From an uncultured Aquimonas sp. (lineage in GTDB: Bacteria > Pseudomonadota > Gammaproteobacteria > Xanthomonadales > Xanthomonadaceae): a stretch of DNA of 32,780 bases. A model generated the notes under the pieces. The model saw only the letters and a program-made list of their open reading frames with translations. It did not search any database and was not told where the DNA came from. Below, in pieces: positions 16,460-23,588 of this stretch (its first letter is position 1; every line of letters starts with the position of its first letter). The DNA is taken from positions 1-32,780 of the forward strand of contig CAMLOR010000009.1 in NCBI GenBank assembly GCA_946481615.1. The letters are read 5' to 3'. The translations under genes and the position numbers were made by a program.

Positions 16460-17323
16460 CTACAACCGGAATCCGCTCTCGAAGCGGCGCTCTTCCCCAC
16501 TGAGCGGATCGACGAAGGCCAGCCACCGCGCCAGCAGTTTCAGTGGACGGGAATGATCGTCCTGCGGCAACGGCGCGAGATCCGGATACCACGGATCGTT
16601 GCGGATCGGCGCGCCGAGCCCGGCCATGTGCACGCGCAGTTGGTGTTTGCGGCCGGTGATGGGTTCCAGTGCGTAGCGCCATTCGTCGCCTGTGCGTTCG
16701 ATGACGTCGATCCGCGTTTCGCTGTTGGGCGCACCTTCGGTTTCGCGCATGCGGAAGAAGGGTTCGCCCGGCGCCAGTCGCGTCGCGCGCGTCAGCGGGA
16801 ACGCAAGCGCCGGAAGCGCGGGCGCGAGCGCTTCGTAGCGCTTGCGGATGGCGTGAAGGCGGAACATCGCCAGATAGGCATCGCGCGTGCGGCGATCGGC
16901 GGAGAAGAGCACGAGTCCGGCCGTGTCGCGGTCGATGCGGTGCAGCGGCACAAGATCGGGATTGCCGAGCCGGGCGGCCAGGCGCGTCAGCAGCGTCTCG
17001 CGCACGTAGCGGCCCGTCGGCGCCACCGGCAGGAAGTGCGGTTTGTCGGCCACCACCAGATGCGCGTCGGCATGCAGCAGCCGCTCCCGGAACGGGATCT
17101 CGGCTTCGTCCGGCACTTCGCGGAAGTAGCGGATTTCCATGCCCACGCGATACGGCGCATCGGGCGCGAGTGCGGTGCCGTGTGCATCGATCACGAGGCC
17201 GCGCGCGAAACGATCGAGCCAGGTCTCGCGCGGGATCGCGGGAAATCGCGCGCAGAGGCCGTCGAGCACCGTTCGCCACGGTCCCGGCGGGAGTTGCAAC
17301 CGGCTGGGCGCGGTAGCGTTCAG
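16460..17323 (-). CDS. RluA-family RNA pseudouridine synthase
   Basis: Isomerises uridine to pseudouridine in rRNA or tRNA. The catalytic motif is HRIDRDTAGLVLF, with the Asp of HRxDRxTxG as nucleophile; VVADKPHFLPVAPTG and GRKHQLRVHMAGLG are the other conserved blocks. An S4-like segment (FARGLVIDAHG) precedes them. The start is uncertain: no in-frame ATG is well placed. CTG 17323 follows AAAGGA at ideal spacing; TTG 17299 and GTG 17437 are alternatives. With GTG 17437 a pentanucleotide repeat would be translated. A 5-codon ORF (ATG 17337 to TGA 17320) overlaps the CTG. About 279-325 aa in all cases. Confidence 0.9.
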   Translation of the reverse strand: MNATAPSRLQLPPGPWRTVLDGLCARFPAIPRETWLDRFARGLVIDAHGTALAPDAPYRVGMEIRYFREVPDEAEIPFRERLLHADAHLVVADKPHFLPVAPTGRYVRETLLTRLAARLGNPDLVPLHRIDRDTAGLVLFSADRRTRDAYLAMFRLHAIRKRYEALAPALPALAFPLTRATRLAPGEPFFRMRETEGAPNSETRIDVIERTGDEWRYALEPITGRKHQLRVHMAGLGAPIRNDPWYPDLAPLPQDDHSRPLKLLARWLAFVDPLSGEERRFESGFRL

Positions 17324-17400
17324 GCGCGTCCTTTCATCGGTTCGTGGAGTCCCGGTTTGCCTGCCGTGGAGGTTGTTCTCCGCCGGCTCCGCGTTCGAAA

Positions 17401-17434
17401 GTTGAGTTGAGTTGAGTTGAGTTGAGTTGAGTTG
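17401..17434. repeat. Pentanucleotide tandem repeat, (GTTGA)6.8
   Basis: Six exact GTTGA units plus GTTG, reading CAACT on the minus strand. It lies between the stop of the LysR gene (17473) and the likely start of the RluA-type gene, directly after an in-frame GTG (17437-17435). Five is not a multiple of three, so each change of copy number would shift that reading frame. Confidence 0.9.
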
Positions 17435-17472
17435 CACGCAACCCGCCGTTGGCAGCGTGCCGTCGCGCAACG

Positions 17473-18357
17473 CTAGTGCGCAAGCCTCGCATCCGCGGAC
17501 AACCGTTCGTGAAGGAAGTCGGTCAATGCCTTGATGCGCGCGACGCGCTTGAGGTCCGGATGCGTCAGCACCCAGACCTGCGTGTCGAATTCGGACCGCG
17601 GCGGCTCCAGGCGTTTCAGGCCGCGAGCGTCGCCCAGGGGGCAGAGCAGCCACGCGACGCCGAGGCCGGCGACCACGGCTTCGGCCATCGTCACGAGACT
17701 GTCGACGCGCAGCACGATGCGTTCTGCCGGCACGTGTTTACGCATCCATTGCGCCGATTGCAGATGCGAAAGCGATGGCTCGTGGCCGATCCACGAATGA
17801 TCGGCCGCCGCGGAGCGCGGCTTCACTCGTTTCAGATACGCAGGCGAGGCATACAGCGCGGTCTGGATGCGGCCCGCGCGACGGCCCACCAGGTTTTCGG
17901 GCGGCTTGTTGGAGCCGCGCACGGCCACGTCGGCTTCGCGCTGCGTCAGGTTGAGGAAGCTGTCGTTGGCGACGAGTTCCAGCCGCACCTGCGGATGCTG
18001 CATGCGGAATTCGGCGAGCAGCGGCAATAGCAGCTGCTGGATCAGCGTGTCGGGCGCAGTGAGCCGGATGCTGCCGCTCAGCGCGAGATCGGCGCCGGTG
18101 ACTTGCCGCTGCGCGGAGTCCAGTTGCTCGGCGATGCCCGCCATGCCGGCGGCCAGTTCGTGTCCGTGCCCGGTGAGCACGTAGCCGCGCGGCAGGCGAT
18201 CGAACAGGCGCACCGAGAGCCTGCGTTCGAGGCTGGCGATGCGGCGCAGCACCGTGGAATGGTTGACGCGCAGCGCCTGCGCCGCGGCGCCGAGGGAGCC
18301 GCGCTCGCACACGGCCAGGAAGTACTGCAGGTCGCTCCATTCCAGCGGTTCGGCCAC
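17473..18357 (-). CDS. LysR-family transcriptional regulator
   Basis: A 294-aa LTTR. The N-terminal winged helix (about 5-65) reads WSDLQYFLAVCERGSLGAAAQALRVNHSTVLRRIASLE; a linker helix and a periplasmic-binding-type effector domain (90-290) follow. It belongs to the AaeR/CrgA-like branch judging by LTAPDTL and VAVRGSNKP. GTG 18357 is preceded by AGGAG at 7-8 nt, which fixes the start. It is divergent from the MDR oxidoreductase, and TATGCA-ACTG-TGCATA lies between them, so it probably regulates that gene and itself. Confidence 0.94.
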   Translation of the reverse strand: MAEPLEWSDLQYFLAVCERGSLGAAAQALRVNHSTVLRRIASLERRLSVRLFDRLPRGYVLTGHGHELAAGMAGIAEQLDSAQRQVTGADLALSGSIRLTAPDTLIQQLLLPLLAEFRMQHPQVRLELVANDSFLNLTQREADVAVRGSNKPPENLVGRRAGRIQTALYASPAYLKRVKPRSAAADHSWIGHEPSLSHLQSAQWMRKHVPAERIVLRVDSLVTMAEAVVAGLGVAWLLCPLGDARGLKRLEPPRSEFDTQVWVLTHPDLKRVARIKALTDFLHERLSADARLAH

Positions 18358-18367
18358 GGCGTACTCC

Positions 18368-18383
18368 TATGCAACTGTGCATA
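18368..18383. promoter_or_regulatory. Inverted repeat TATGCA-ACTG-TGCATA, candidate LysR box
   Basis: A 6-4-6 palindrome placed 11 bp upstream of the lysR-type start and 80 bp upstream of the divergent oxidoreductase. Its symmetry and position fit an LTTR recognition site (the T-N11-A rule is met only approximately, as T-N10-A). Confidence 0.5.
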
Positions 18384-18462
18384 CACGATCCGCGTACTTT
18401 GCCAGTTCCCGGGCGAATGTGCCGAGCCTAGAGTGCCGGCACCTACCGCCCACGGGATGCTC

Positions 18463-19518
18463 ATGAACGCACTCGCCGCTCCGATTTCCACGCCGGCCTC
18501 CGGCTCCTTCCGCCAGTACACGATCCAGCGCGGCGACGGCATCGACCGCCTCGCCTGCCACTCCACCCCTCGCCGGCCGCTGCGCGACCACGAAGTGCGC
18601 GTGCGCATCCACGCCGTCGCGCTCAACCATCGCGATCTGATGGTGGCGCGCGGCACCGCCGGTGCGCCGGGCCGCCCCATCGTTCCGGCGTCCGACGCCG
18701 CGGGGGAAGTGATCGAAACCGGAGCCGGTGTCACCGCGTTGCGGCCTGGCGACCGCGTGATCAGCACGTTCTTTCCCGACTGGATCGCCGGCCCCGTGAC
18801 CGAGGAGAGCGCTGCCCGCGCACTCGGCGGCTCGATGGACGGCGTGCTCGCGGAGGAAGCGGTGTTGCCTGCGGAGGCCTGGGTGCCGATGCCGGCGCAT
18901 CTGGACTACGTGGAAGCCGCCACGCTCACCTGCGCCGGCGTCACCGCCTGGCACGGCCTGTTCGGGCTGGATCCGATCGGGCCCGGCGGCACGGTGGCGC
19001 TGCTCGGCACCGGCGGTGTTTCGATCTGGGCGCTGCAACTGGCGAAGGCCGCCGGCCTGCGCGCCATCGTCACCTCGTCGGACGAGGCCAAGCTCGAACG
19101 TGCGCAGGCGCTGGGCGCCGACGCAACCGTCAATTATTTGACGAGACCGCAGTGGGGCGCGGCGCTGCGCGAACTGACGGGCGGGCGAGGTGTCGACCGC
19201 GTGCTCGACATCGGCGGCCCCGACACCGTCGGCCAATCCATCGCCGCGCTGCGCACGGGCGGCACCGTCGCCGTGATCGGCCGCCTCACCGGAACCACGC
19301 CCGCGCAGTTCGATCCCGCCGCCCTGTTCGGCGGCGCCAAGCGCCTGGCGGGGCTGATGGTCGGCAGCCGCGCGATGACCGACGAGCTGGCGCGGTTCGT
19401 CGAGCGGACGCGGCTGCGGCCCGTGATCGATCGCGTGTTCGGCTTCGACGATGCGCGGGCGGCGTATGCCTATCTCGACGCGGCCGGGCATTTCGGCAAG
19501 GTGGTCATCGCGCGCTAG
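18463..19518 (+). CDS. Zinc-independent MDR-family NAD(P)-dependent oxidoreductase
   Basis: A 351-aa medium-chain dehydrogenase/reductase. The N-terminal GroES-like domain has ALNHRDLM where zinc alcohol dehydrogenases have a Cys ligand, so it is quinone-oxidoreductase-like. The Rossmann motif is LLGTGGVSIWALQLAKAAG, followed by DEAKLERAQALGAD, LDIGGPDT and HFGKVVI at the end. It probably reduces a quinone, enone or aldehyde. ATG 18463 with CGGGA upstream was chosen; ATG 18457, two codons earlier, is possible. Control by the divergent LysR protein is likely. Confidence 0.92.
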   Translation: MNALAAPISTPASGSFRQYTIQRGDGIDRLACHSTPRRPLRDHEVRVRIHAVALNHRDLMVARGTAGAPGRPIVPASDAAGEVIETGAGVTALRPGDRVISTFFPDWIAGPVTEESAARALGGSMDGVLAEEAVLPAEAWVPMPAHLDYVEAATLTCAGVTAWHGLFGLDPIGPGGTVALLGTGGVSIWALQLAKAAGLRAIVTSSDEAKLERAQALGADATVNYLTRPQWGAALRELTGGRGVDRVLDIGGPDTVGQSIAALRTGGTVAVIGRLTGTTPAQFDPAALFGGAKRLAGLMVGSRAMTDELARFVERTRLRPVIDRVFGFDDARAAYAYLDAAGHFGKVVIAR

Positions 19519-19536
19519 CGGCGCGCTCGGACCGGC

Positions 19537-19562
19537 CCCGGCGTCAATCGTTTGACGCCGGG
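19537..19562. terminator. Perfect 11-bp hairpin downstream of the MDR gene
   Basis: CCCGGCGTCAA and TTGACGCCGGG are separated by TCGT. It starts 18 bp after the oxidoreductase stop. No T-tract follows on either strand, so it is an incomplete intrinsic terminator, an mRNA 3'-end stabiliser or a protein-binding palindrome. A weaker GTGCA/TGCAC repeat follows at 19566-19582. Confidence 0.45.
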
Positions 19563-19613
19563 CCCGTGCATGGAAATTGCACTCCGCAGGTTGTCACCCA
19601 CCACGGAGAACCC

Positions 19614-19868
19614 ATGAACGAACAGGCTTCGAGGTACTTCGACTACATCGCCTGGGATGGACGGGCCCCGCGCGCCACGACGCCGGTCCGCGCGCCCGAG
19701 CCCGCGATCGACACCACGCACATCCGCCTGGCCACCGAACGCGAGCTGCGTTACTGGACGAGCGAACTGGCCGTGACGATCTACACCTTGCGGGACGCGA
19801 TCGCGGCCACCGGCTCCCGCTGCGCCAAGGTCGTGCGCGCCTACCTCGAGGAGGACGGCACGCGCTAG
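19614..19868 (+). CDS. DUF3606-like small protein
   Basis: An 84-aa soluble protein. The C-terminal half (about 36-80) reads IRLATERELRYWTSELAV then LRDAIAATGSRCAKVVRAYL, which fits the DUF3606 pattern (D/E-x-x-YW-x-x-x-L/F-x-V, then L-x-x-A-V-x-x-x-G). The role of this family is unknown. GGAGA lies 4 nt before ATG 19614. The N-terminal 35 residues are low complexity (Ala, Pro, Arg). Confidence 0.75.
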   Translation: MNEQASRYFDYIAWDGRAPRATTPVRAPEPAIDTTHIRLATERELRYWTSELAVTIYTLRDAIAATGSRCAKVVRAYLEEDGTR

Positions 19869-19919
19869 GCACCTGCCCGAGCGGCGGGCGCCGCCCCGCG
19901 CCCGCCGCCTCATCGTCAT

Positions 19920-19980
19920 GCAATAAGGTTATTGCTGTTTTACGATAACTAACATATCGTCCCGCAACAATCCTTGCGGG
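19920..19980 (+). promoter_or_regulatory. Control region of the DUF2975-Xre-DUF2306 operon: promoter, two palindromes, RBS hairpin
   Basis: In order: GCAATAA-GG-TTATTGC (19920-19935); -35-like TTGCTG (19932-19937), 17 bp, weak -10 TATCGT (19955-19960); ACGATA-n7-TATCGT (19942-19960) overlying the spacer and -10; and a hairpin CCCGCAA-n6-TTGCGGG (19961-19980) whose 3' arm contains part of the GCGGGAG Shine-Dalgarno. The first two suggest repressor sites, plausibly for the Xre protein encoded downstream. The hairpin could limit translation. Confidence 0.55.
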
Positions 19981-19989
19981 AGAGCCGAC

Positions 19990-20514
19990 GTGTCGCAGCC
20001 CCACACCCCTGCCTTCGCCCTGGCGCGGGTCCTGCTCGGGATCCTGATCGGCTTCAATCTCCTGGTCGGGCTGTGCCTGCTGCTGGCCCTGCCGGCCACC
20101 TTCGCCTGGGACACGACCTTCCTCGAGTTCTTCGGCGGCAAGCGTCCGCCGCGCGTCGATCCTTCCTGGTTGTTGCCGATGCTGCGGACGTGGATGGCGT
20201 TGACGCTGCCCTTGATCGCCGTGGTGCATGTCTCGCTCACGCGCCTGCTGGCGATCGTGGCGACGGTGCGTTCCGGCGATCCCTTCGTCGCGCAGAACGC
20301 CGCGCGCCTGAAGACGATCGCCTGGTGCACGCTGATCGGGCAGCTGTTCGAGCTGGTCAACGGCGCGATGGCGGCGGCGATGAACGCGGCGGGATCGAAC
20401 ATCGAGTGGCACTGGTCGGCCACGGGCTGGCTGGCCGTGGTGCTGCTGTTCGTGCTGGCGCGCGTGTTCGAGGAGGGCGCGCGCCTGCGCGAGGATGCGG
20501 GATCGGTGATCTGA
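19990..20514 (+). CDS. DUF2975 membrane protein
   Basis: A 174-aa protein with four predicted helices (about 8-35, 65-90, 110-128, 141-158). The family-typical block GDPFVAQNAARLKTIAWC follows the second helix. DUF2975 proteins are nearly always encoded with a small YozG-like Xre regulator, as here (next gene 1 bp on). Function unknown. GTG 19990 follows GGGAG at 7 nt. The ribosome-binding site is partly inside a hairpin. Confidence 0.85.
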   Translation: MSQPHTPAFALARVLLGILIGFNLLVGLCLLLALPATFAWDTTFLEFFGGKRPPRVDPSWLLPMLRTWMALTLPLIAVVHVSLTRLLAIVATVRSGDPFVAQNAARLKTIAWCTLIGQLFELVNGAMAAAMNAAGSNIEWHWSATGWLAVVLLFVLARVFEEGARLREDAGSVI

Positions 20515-20515
20515 C

Positions 20516-20731
20516 ATGGCCATCCTCGTGAAACTCGACGATGTGCTGCATGCGCGCCGCATGACGCTCACCGAATTGTCCGGCCGCGTCGGCATCACGC
20601 TCGCCAATCTTTCCATCCTCAAGACCAACAAGGCGCGCGGCATCCGCTTCGAGACGCTGGCGGCGATCTGCGAGGCGCTCGATTGCCAGCCCGGCGATCT
20701 GCTCGAGTACCGGCGGGAGGAAGGGGCATGA
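20516..20731 (+). CDS. Small Xre-family (YozG-like) HTH regulator
   Basis: A 71-aa protein that is almost entirely a helix-turn-helix domain: MTLTELSGRVGITLANLSILKTNKARGIRFETLAAICEALDCQPGDLLEY. It fits the compact Cro/C1-type regulators paired with DUF2975. It starts 1 bp after the DUF2975 stop and its own TGA overlaps the ATG of the next gene, so all three are translationally coupled. It probably controls the operon through palindromes at 19920-19960. Confidence 0.9.
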   Translation: MAILVKLDDVLHARRMTLTELSGRVGITLANLSILKTNKARGIRFETLAAICEALDCQPGDLLEYRREEGA

Positions 20732-21396
20732 ACGCGATCCTCGGTCTGCACATCGCGGGTGGCGCGATCGCGCTGCTCGCCGGCACGGCGGCGGTGGTCG
20801 CGCGCAAGGGCGGCACCCTGCACGCACGCATGGGCACGGGCTTCTGCGTGTCGATGCTGGTGCTCGGCATCACCGCGGCGATGCTGTCGCCGTTCAAATC
20901 GCCGCCGGAATCGCCGATCGGCGGCATCATGGTCTGCTACTTCGTCGCCACTGCGTGGATGACCGCGCGGCGGCGCGATGCCGTCTCGGGCTGGTTCGAG
21001 AAGATCTCCGCGGCAGCGATCCTGGCGATCGCGGCGTTGATCGTCGCCGGCGGCGTCGAAGCCGCGCTCGTGCCCGGCGCGCGGTCCGGCCCGCCCGGGC
21101 CCGTCGGGCTCTTCATCCTCGGCGTCGTCTGCCTGCTCGCCGGGCTGGGCGACCTTGCCTTCGTGCGGCGCGGTGCGCTTGCGCGCACGCAACGCCTTTC
21201 GCGCCACCTGTGGCGGATGTGCTTCGCGTTCTTCATCGCGACCGGTTCGTTCTTCCTCGGCCAGCAGGACATGCTGCCGCAGGCAGTGCGCGGGTCGGCA
21301 TTGCTGCTCGTGCCTGCGTTCGCACCGTTCGCGATGATGGTGTTCTGGCTGCTGCGCCTGCGCAGGTCGAAGAGGGTGCACGCGCAAACGGCGTGA
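20728..21396 (+). CDS. DUF2306-like polytopic membrane protein
   Basis: A 222-aa protein with about seven hydrophobic helices. HIAGGAIALLAGTAAVVARKGGTLHARMG near the N-terminus and SRHLWRMCFAFFIATGSFFLGQQ late are typical of DUF2306-like proteins, which carry His residues reminiscent of b-type cytochromes. No cofactor is demonstrated. ATG 20728 overlaps the upstream stop (ATGA), so it is the third gene of the operon. Confidence 0.8.
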   Translation: MNAILGLHIAGGAIALLAGTAAVVARKGGTLHARMGTGFCVSMLVLGITAAMLSPFKSPPESPIGGIMVCYFVATAWMTARRRDAVSGWFEKISAAAILAIAALIVAGGVEAALVPGARSGPPGPVGLFILGVVCLLAGLGDLAFVRRGALARTQRLSRHLWRMCFAFFIATGSFFLGQQDMLPQAVRGSALLLVPAFAPFAMMVFWLLRLRRSKRVHAQTA

Positions 21397-21405
21397 GCCG
21401 GCGGT

Positions 21406-21918
21406 TCAGCGCTCCAGGCTTTGGCCGAGTTTCTTCAGCAGCACCGCGAGGCGCGTGCGCTCGGCTTCCGACAATGCCGACAGGGCCTGCGCGGCTTCCT
21501 CGAAGCGCACCGAGATCGCCTTGTCGATGAGCTTGCGGCCTTCGGCGGTGAGTTGCGCGGCGCTCGAGCGGCGATCGTTCGGATCGGCCACGCGCGCGAT
21601 CAGGCCGTTGTTTTCCAGCCGGTCCAGGCAGGCGGTCATCGCGCCGGAGGTGATGAGCACCGAGTCGCGCAGCTGCGTGGGCGTGCGCCGGTACGGGCGG
21701 CCGCCGCGGCGCAGGGTCGCGAGCACGTCGAGATCGGTGTAGTGCAGCCCGAGCGGTTTGAGCGCGGCGTTGGCGCGCCCTTCCAGCAGCCGGCCGATGC
21801 TGAGCAGGCGGCCGACCACCGCCATGGCGGCGGCATCGAGTTCGGGACGCTCCTGTTGCCATTCTTCCAGCAGGCGGTCGATGCGGTCGGTGTCGTGCGG
21901 AGTTTGCTTCTGCGCCAT
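21406..21918 (-). CDS. MarR-family transcriptional regulator
   Basis: A 170-aa winged-helix protein. Core motif: LHYTDLDVLATLRRGGRPYRRTPTQLRDSVLITSGAMTACLDRLENNGLIARVADPNDRRSSAAQLTAEG (about 58-130), with the DxRS wing characteristic of MarR. It is divergent from the CPBP protease gene; an 18-bp palindrome between them overlaps its own -35. ATG 21918 has a weak CGGA upstream. It converges on the DUF2306 gene 9 bp away. Confidence 0.93.
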   Translation of the reverse strand: MAQKQTPHDTDRIDRLLEEWQQERPELDAAAMAVVGRLLSIGRLLEGRANAALKPLGLHYTDLDVLATLRRGGRPYRRTPTQLRDSVLITSGAMTACLDRLENNGLIARVADPNDRRSSAAQLTAEGRKLIDKAISVRFEEAAQALSALSEAERTRLAVLLKKLGQSLER

Positions 21919-21949
21919 GACGATTCCGGTTGCGCGAACCACGGAATGA

Positions 21950-21981
21950 ATATTAGCATCGAGTATCTTTACGTCAAGATA
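21950..21981 (-). promoter_or_regulatory. marR-type promoter with overlapping MarR-like operator
   Basis: TATCTT-TACGTC-AAGATA (21964-21981) is a 6-6-6 palindrome of the kind bound by MarR dimers. On the minus strand its right half supplies TTGACG (21977-21972), 16 bp before TAATAT (21955-21950), which also has an extended TG. Binding would block the regulator's own promoter. The divergent CPBP gene starts 6 bp from the palindrome, so its start region would be covered too. Confidence 0.6.
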
Positions 21982-21986
21982 ATTCG

Positions 21987-22910
21987 GTGGCCGCCTTGAA
22001 GAAGCTGTTCCTCGATTCGAACCGGCGCCTGCGCAACGGGTGGTGGATCCTGCTGTTCCTGGCGCTGCTGTTCGCAAGCCGGTTCGTCTACACGCCGGCG
22101 AGCCGCGCGCTGCAGGCGCTGGGCACGCCGCAGGAAGCGCTCGAACCGCTGCGTTTTGGCTTCCTGCTGTTGGTGACGTGGATCTGCGTGCGGCTGCGCA
22201 GGGAACCGCTGTCGAGCATCGGCCTGCGGCTGGACCGGCGATGGGCGCGCGAGCTGGGCCTGGGTGCGTGCTTCGGGCTGGCTTCGGCCTTGCTCGTCGT
22301 GGCGATGATCTGGGCGGTCGGCGGCGTGCGCTTCGAACTCGATCCCGCCCGCAGTGTCGCGCTGCTCGCCCGCGGCGCCTATCTGTTCCTGTTCGTCGCC
22401 CTGTTCGAGGAAATCCTGTTCCGCGGCTTCGTGTTCCAGCGTCTGGTGGCGGGTGCGGGCATCTGGGCCGCACAGATCGCGCTGGGACTGTTGTTCGCCA
22501 CCAGCCATTGGGGCAATCCGGACATGCAGGGCGCCACGCTGGCTTGGGCCACCGCCGAGTTGTTCCTCGGCGCGATCCTGCTCGGCCTGGCCTGGCTGCG
22601 GACGCGCAGCCTGGCACTGCCGATCGGCCTGCACTTCGGCTGGAACTGGGCGCAGGGCCATCTGCTGGGCTTCGATGTCAGCGGTTTCGAGCATGCCGGA
22701 TGGTTCAACCCGGTGTTGCTCGATCGTGCCGAGTGGGTGACGGGCGGAAACTTCGGGCCAGAAGCGAGCGTGTTCGCGGTGATCGTCGACGCGCTGGCGA
22801 TCGCGCTGTTGTGGAATTGGAAAGGTTCGGTTCCCCGCGACGCCGAGCCGGCGATCGGCGACGCCCGCGTGCCTCGATCGGCAGCTTTGCCGGACGGGGC
22901 CGGAGGCTAG
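21987..22910 (+). CDS. CPBP-family intramembrane metalloprotease (CAAX protease/bacteriocin-processing type)
   Basis: A 307-aa polytopic protein. The three CPBP motifs are visible: EEILFRG (141-147), FATSHWG (170-176, metal His174) and GLHFGWNW (about 211-218). These build the glutamate/histidine active site inside the membrane. Bacterial substrates are mostly unknown. GTG 21987 is the likely start; TTG 21996 is possible and neither has a strong ribosome-binding site. The stop shares CTAG (22907-22910) with the convergent membrane-protein gene. Confidence 0.92.
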   Translation: MAALKKLFLDSNRRLRNGWWILLFLALLFASRFVYTPASRALQALGTPQEALEPLRFGFLLLVTWICVRLRREPLSSIGLRLDRRWARELGLGACFGLASALLVVAMIWAVGGVRFELDPARSVALLARGAYLFLFVALFEEILFRGFVFQRLVAGAGIWAAQIALGLLFATSHWGNPDMQGATLAWATAELFLGAILLGLAWLRTRSLALPIGLHFGWNWAQGHLLGFDVSGFEHAGWFNPVLLDRAEWVTGGNFGPEASVFAVIVDALAIALLWNWKGSVPRDAEPAIGDARVPRSAALPDGAGG

Positions 22911-23566
22911 AGCGCGATCAACCAAACCCCGGTTGCGGCCAGGGCCAGCGTCCATGCACCACGCCGCTGCACGCCACCCAGGCCCGGATGAAGGTTCATG
23001 CCGCGACATACGCAGCTGGCGACGATGCCGGTCGTGCACAGCATCGCCGCGAGATGGACGCCGATCGCCAGCAGCGCCAGCACCATCGAACCGGAGGCGG
23101 TGATTTCGCGCGCCGGCGTACGGGCAACGCAGAGCGGAATCAACGCCGGGACCAGCATCAAGCCGGCGCCATGGACGATGCCCATCAGCCCGGCCCACAC
23201 CGCGAGGCCCACGCTGCGCGGAGGTGCGGCGACTGCGACACGGCCGGCCATCGAGTTCGCACGCATCGCCACGCGCAGGGCACGACACGCCGCCACGCCG
23301 ACGAGAAGTGCGCCGGCCAGGCATTGCACCCGGGCACGGTCCATCACGATGCCCTGCGAAACCGCCGCCACCACGATCGCGACCGAGGCGCCGTGCCCGA
23401 TCGCGATCGGCAGCAGCGCACGCCGCGCCTGCGCGCCGTCGCGCGCCTGCGCGCCGTCGCGCGCCTGTACGCCGCATGCGGCGGCGAACATCCAGCCGTT
23501 CGCCGGACTCAGCCCGTGCAGGGCGCCGAGTCCGGCGAGCGTCAGCCATGCCCACAGCAGATCCAT
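22907..23566 (-). CDS. Polytopic membrane protein, possible metal-transporter-like
   Basis: A 219-aa protein with about six helices. The opening LGALHGLSPANGWMFAAA and the later IAIGHGASVAIVVAA place His-Gly pairs in helices, as in HupE/RcnA/TauE-like transporters; membership is not certain. A cytoplasmic loop at about 34-48 holds ARDGAQARDGAQAR, encoded by an 18-bp tandem repeat. It starts 22 bp after the DUF899 stop on the same strand and is probably the last gene of a four-gene unit. Confidence 0.7.
   Translation of the reverse strand: MDLLWAWLTLAGLGALHGLSPANGWMFAAACGVQARDGAQARDGAQARRALLPIAIGHGASVAIVVAAVSQGIVMDRARVQCLAGALLVGVAACRALRVAMRANSMAGRVAVAAPPRSVGLAVWAGLMGIVHGAGLMLVPALIPLCVARTPAREITASGSMVLALLAIGVHLAAMLCTTGIVASCVCRGMNLHPGLGGVQRRGAWTLALAATGVWLIAL
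23424..23469. repeat. 18-bp in-frame tandem repeat (about 2.5 copies)
   Basis: Units containing CGCGCCTGCGCGCCGT recur with an 18-bp period, encoding Arg-Asp-Gly-Ala-Gln-Ala repeats in a loop of the membrane protein. The period is a multiple of three, so copy-number change would lengthen the loop and keep the frame. The limits are approximate. Confidence 0.7.
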
Positions 23567-23588
23567 TGCGGCGCGATCCGGCGCGGCC

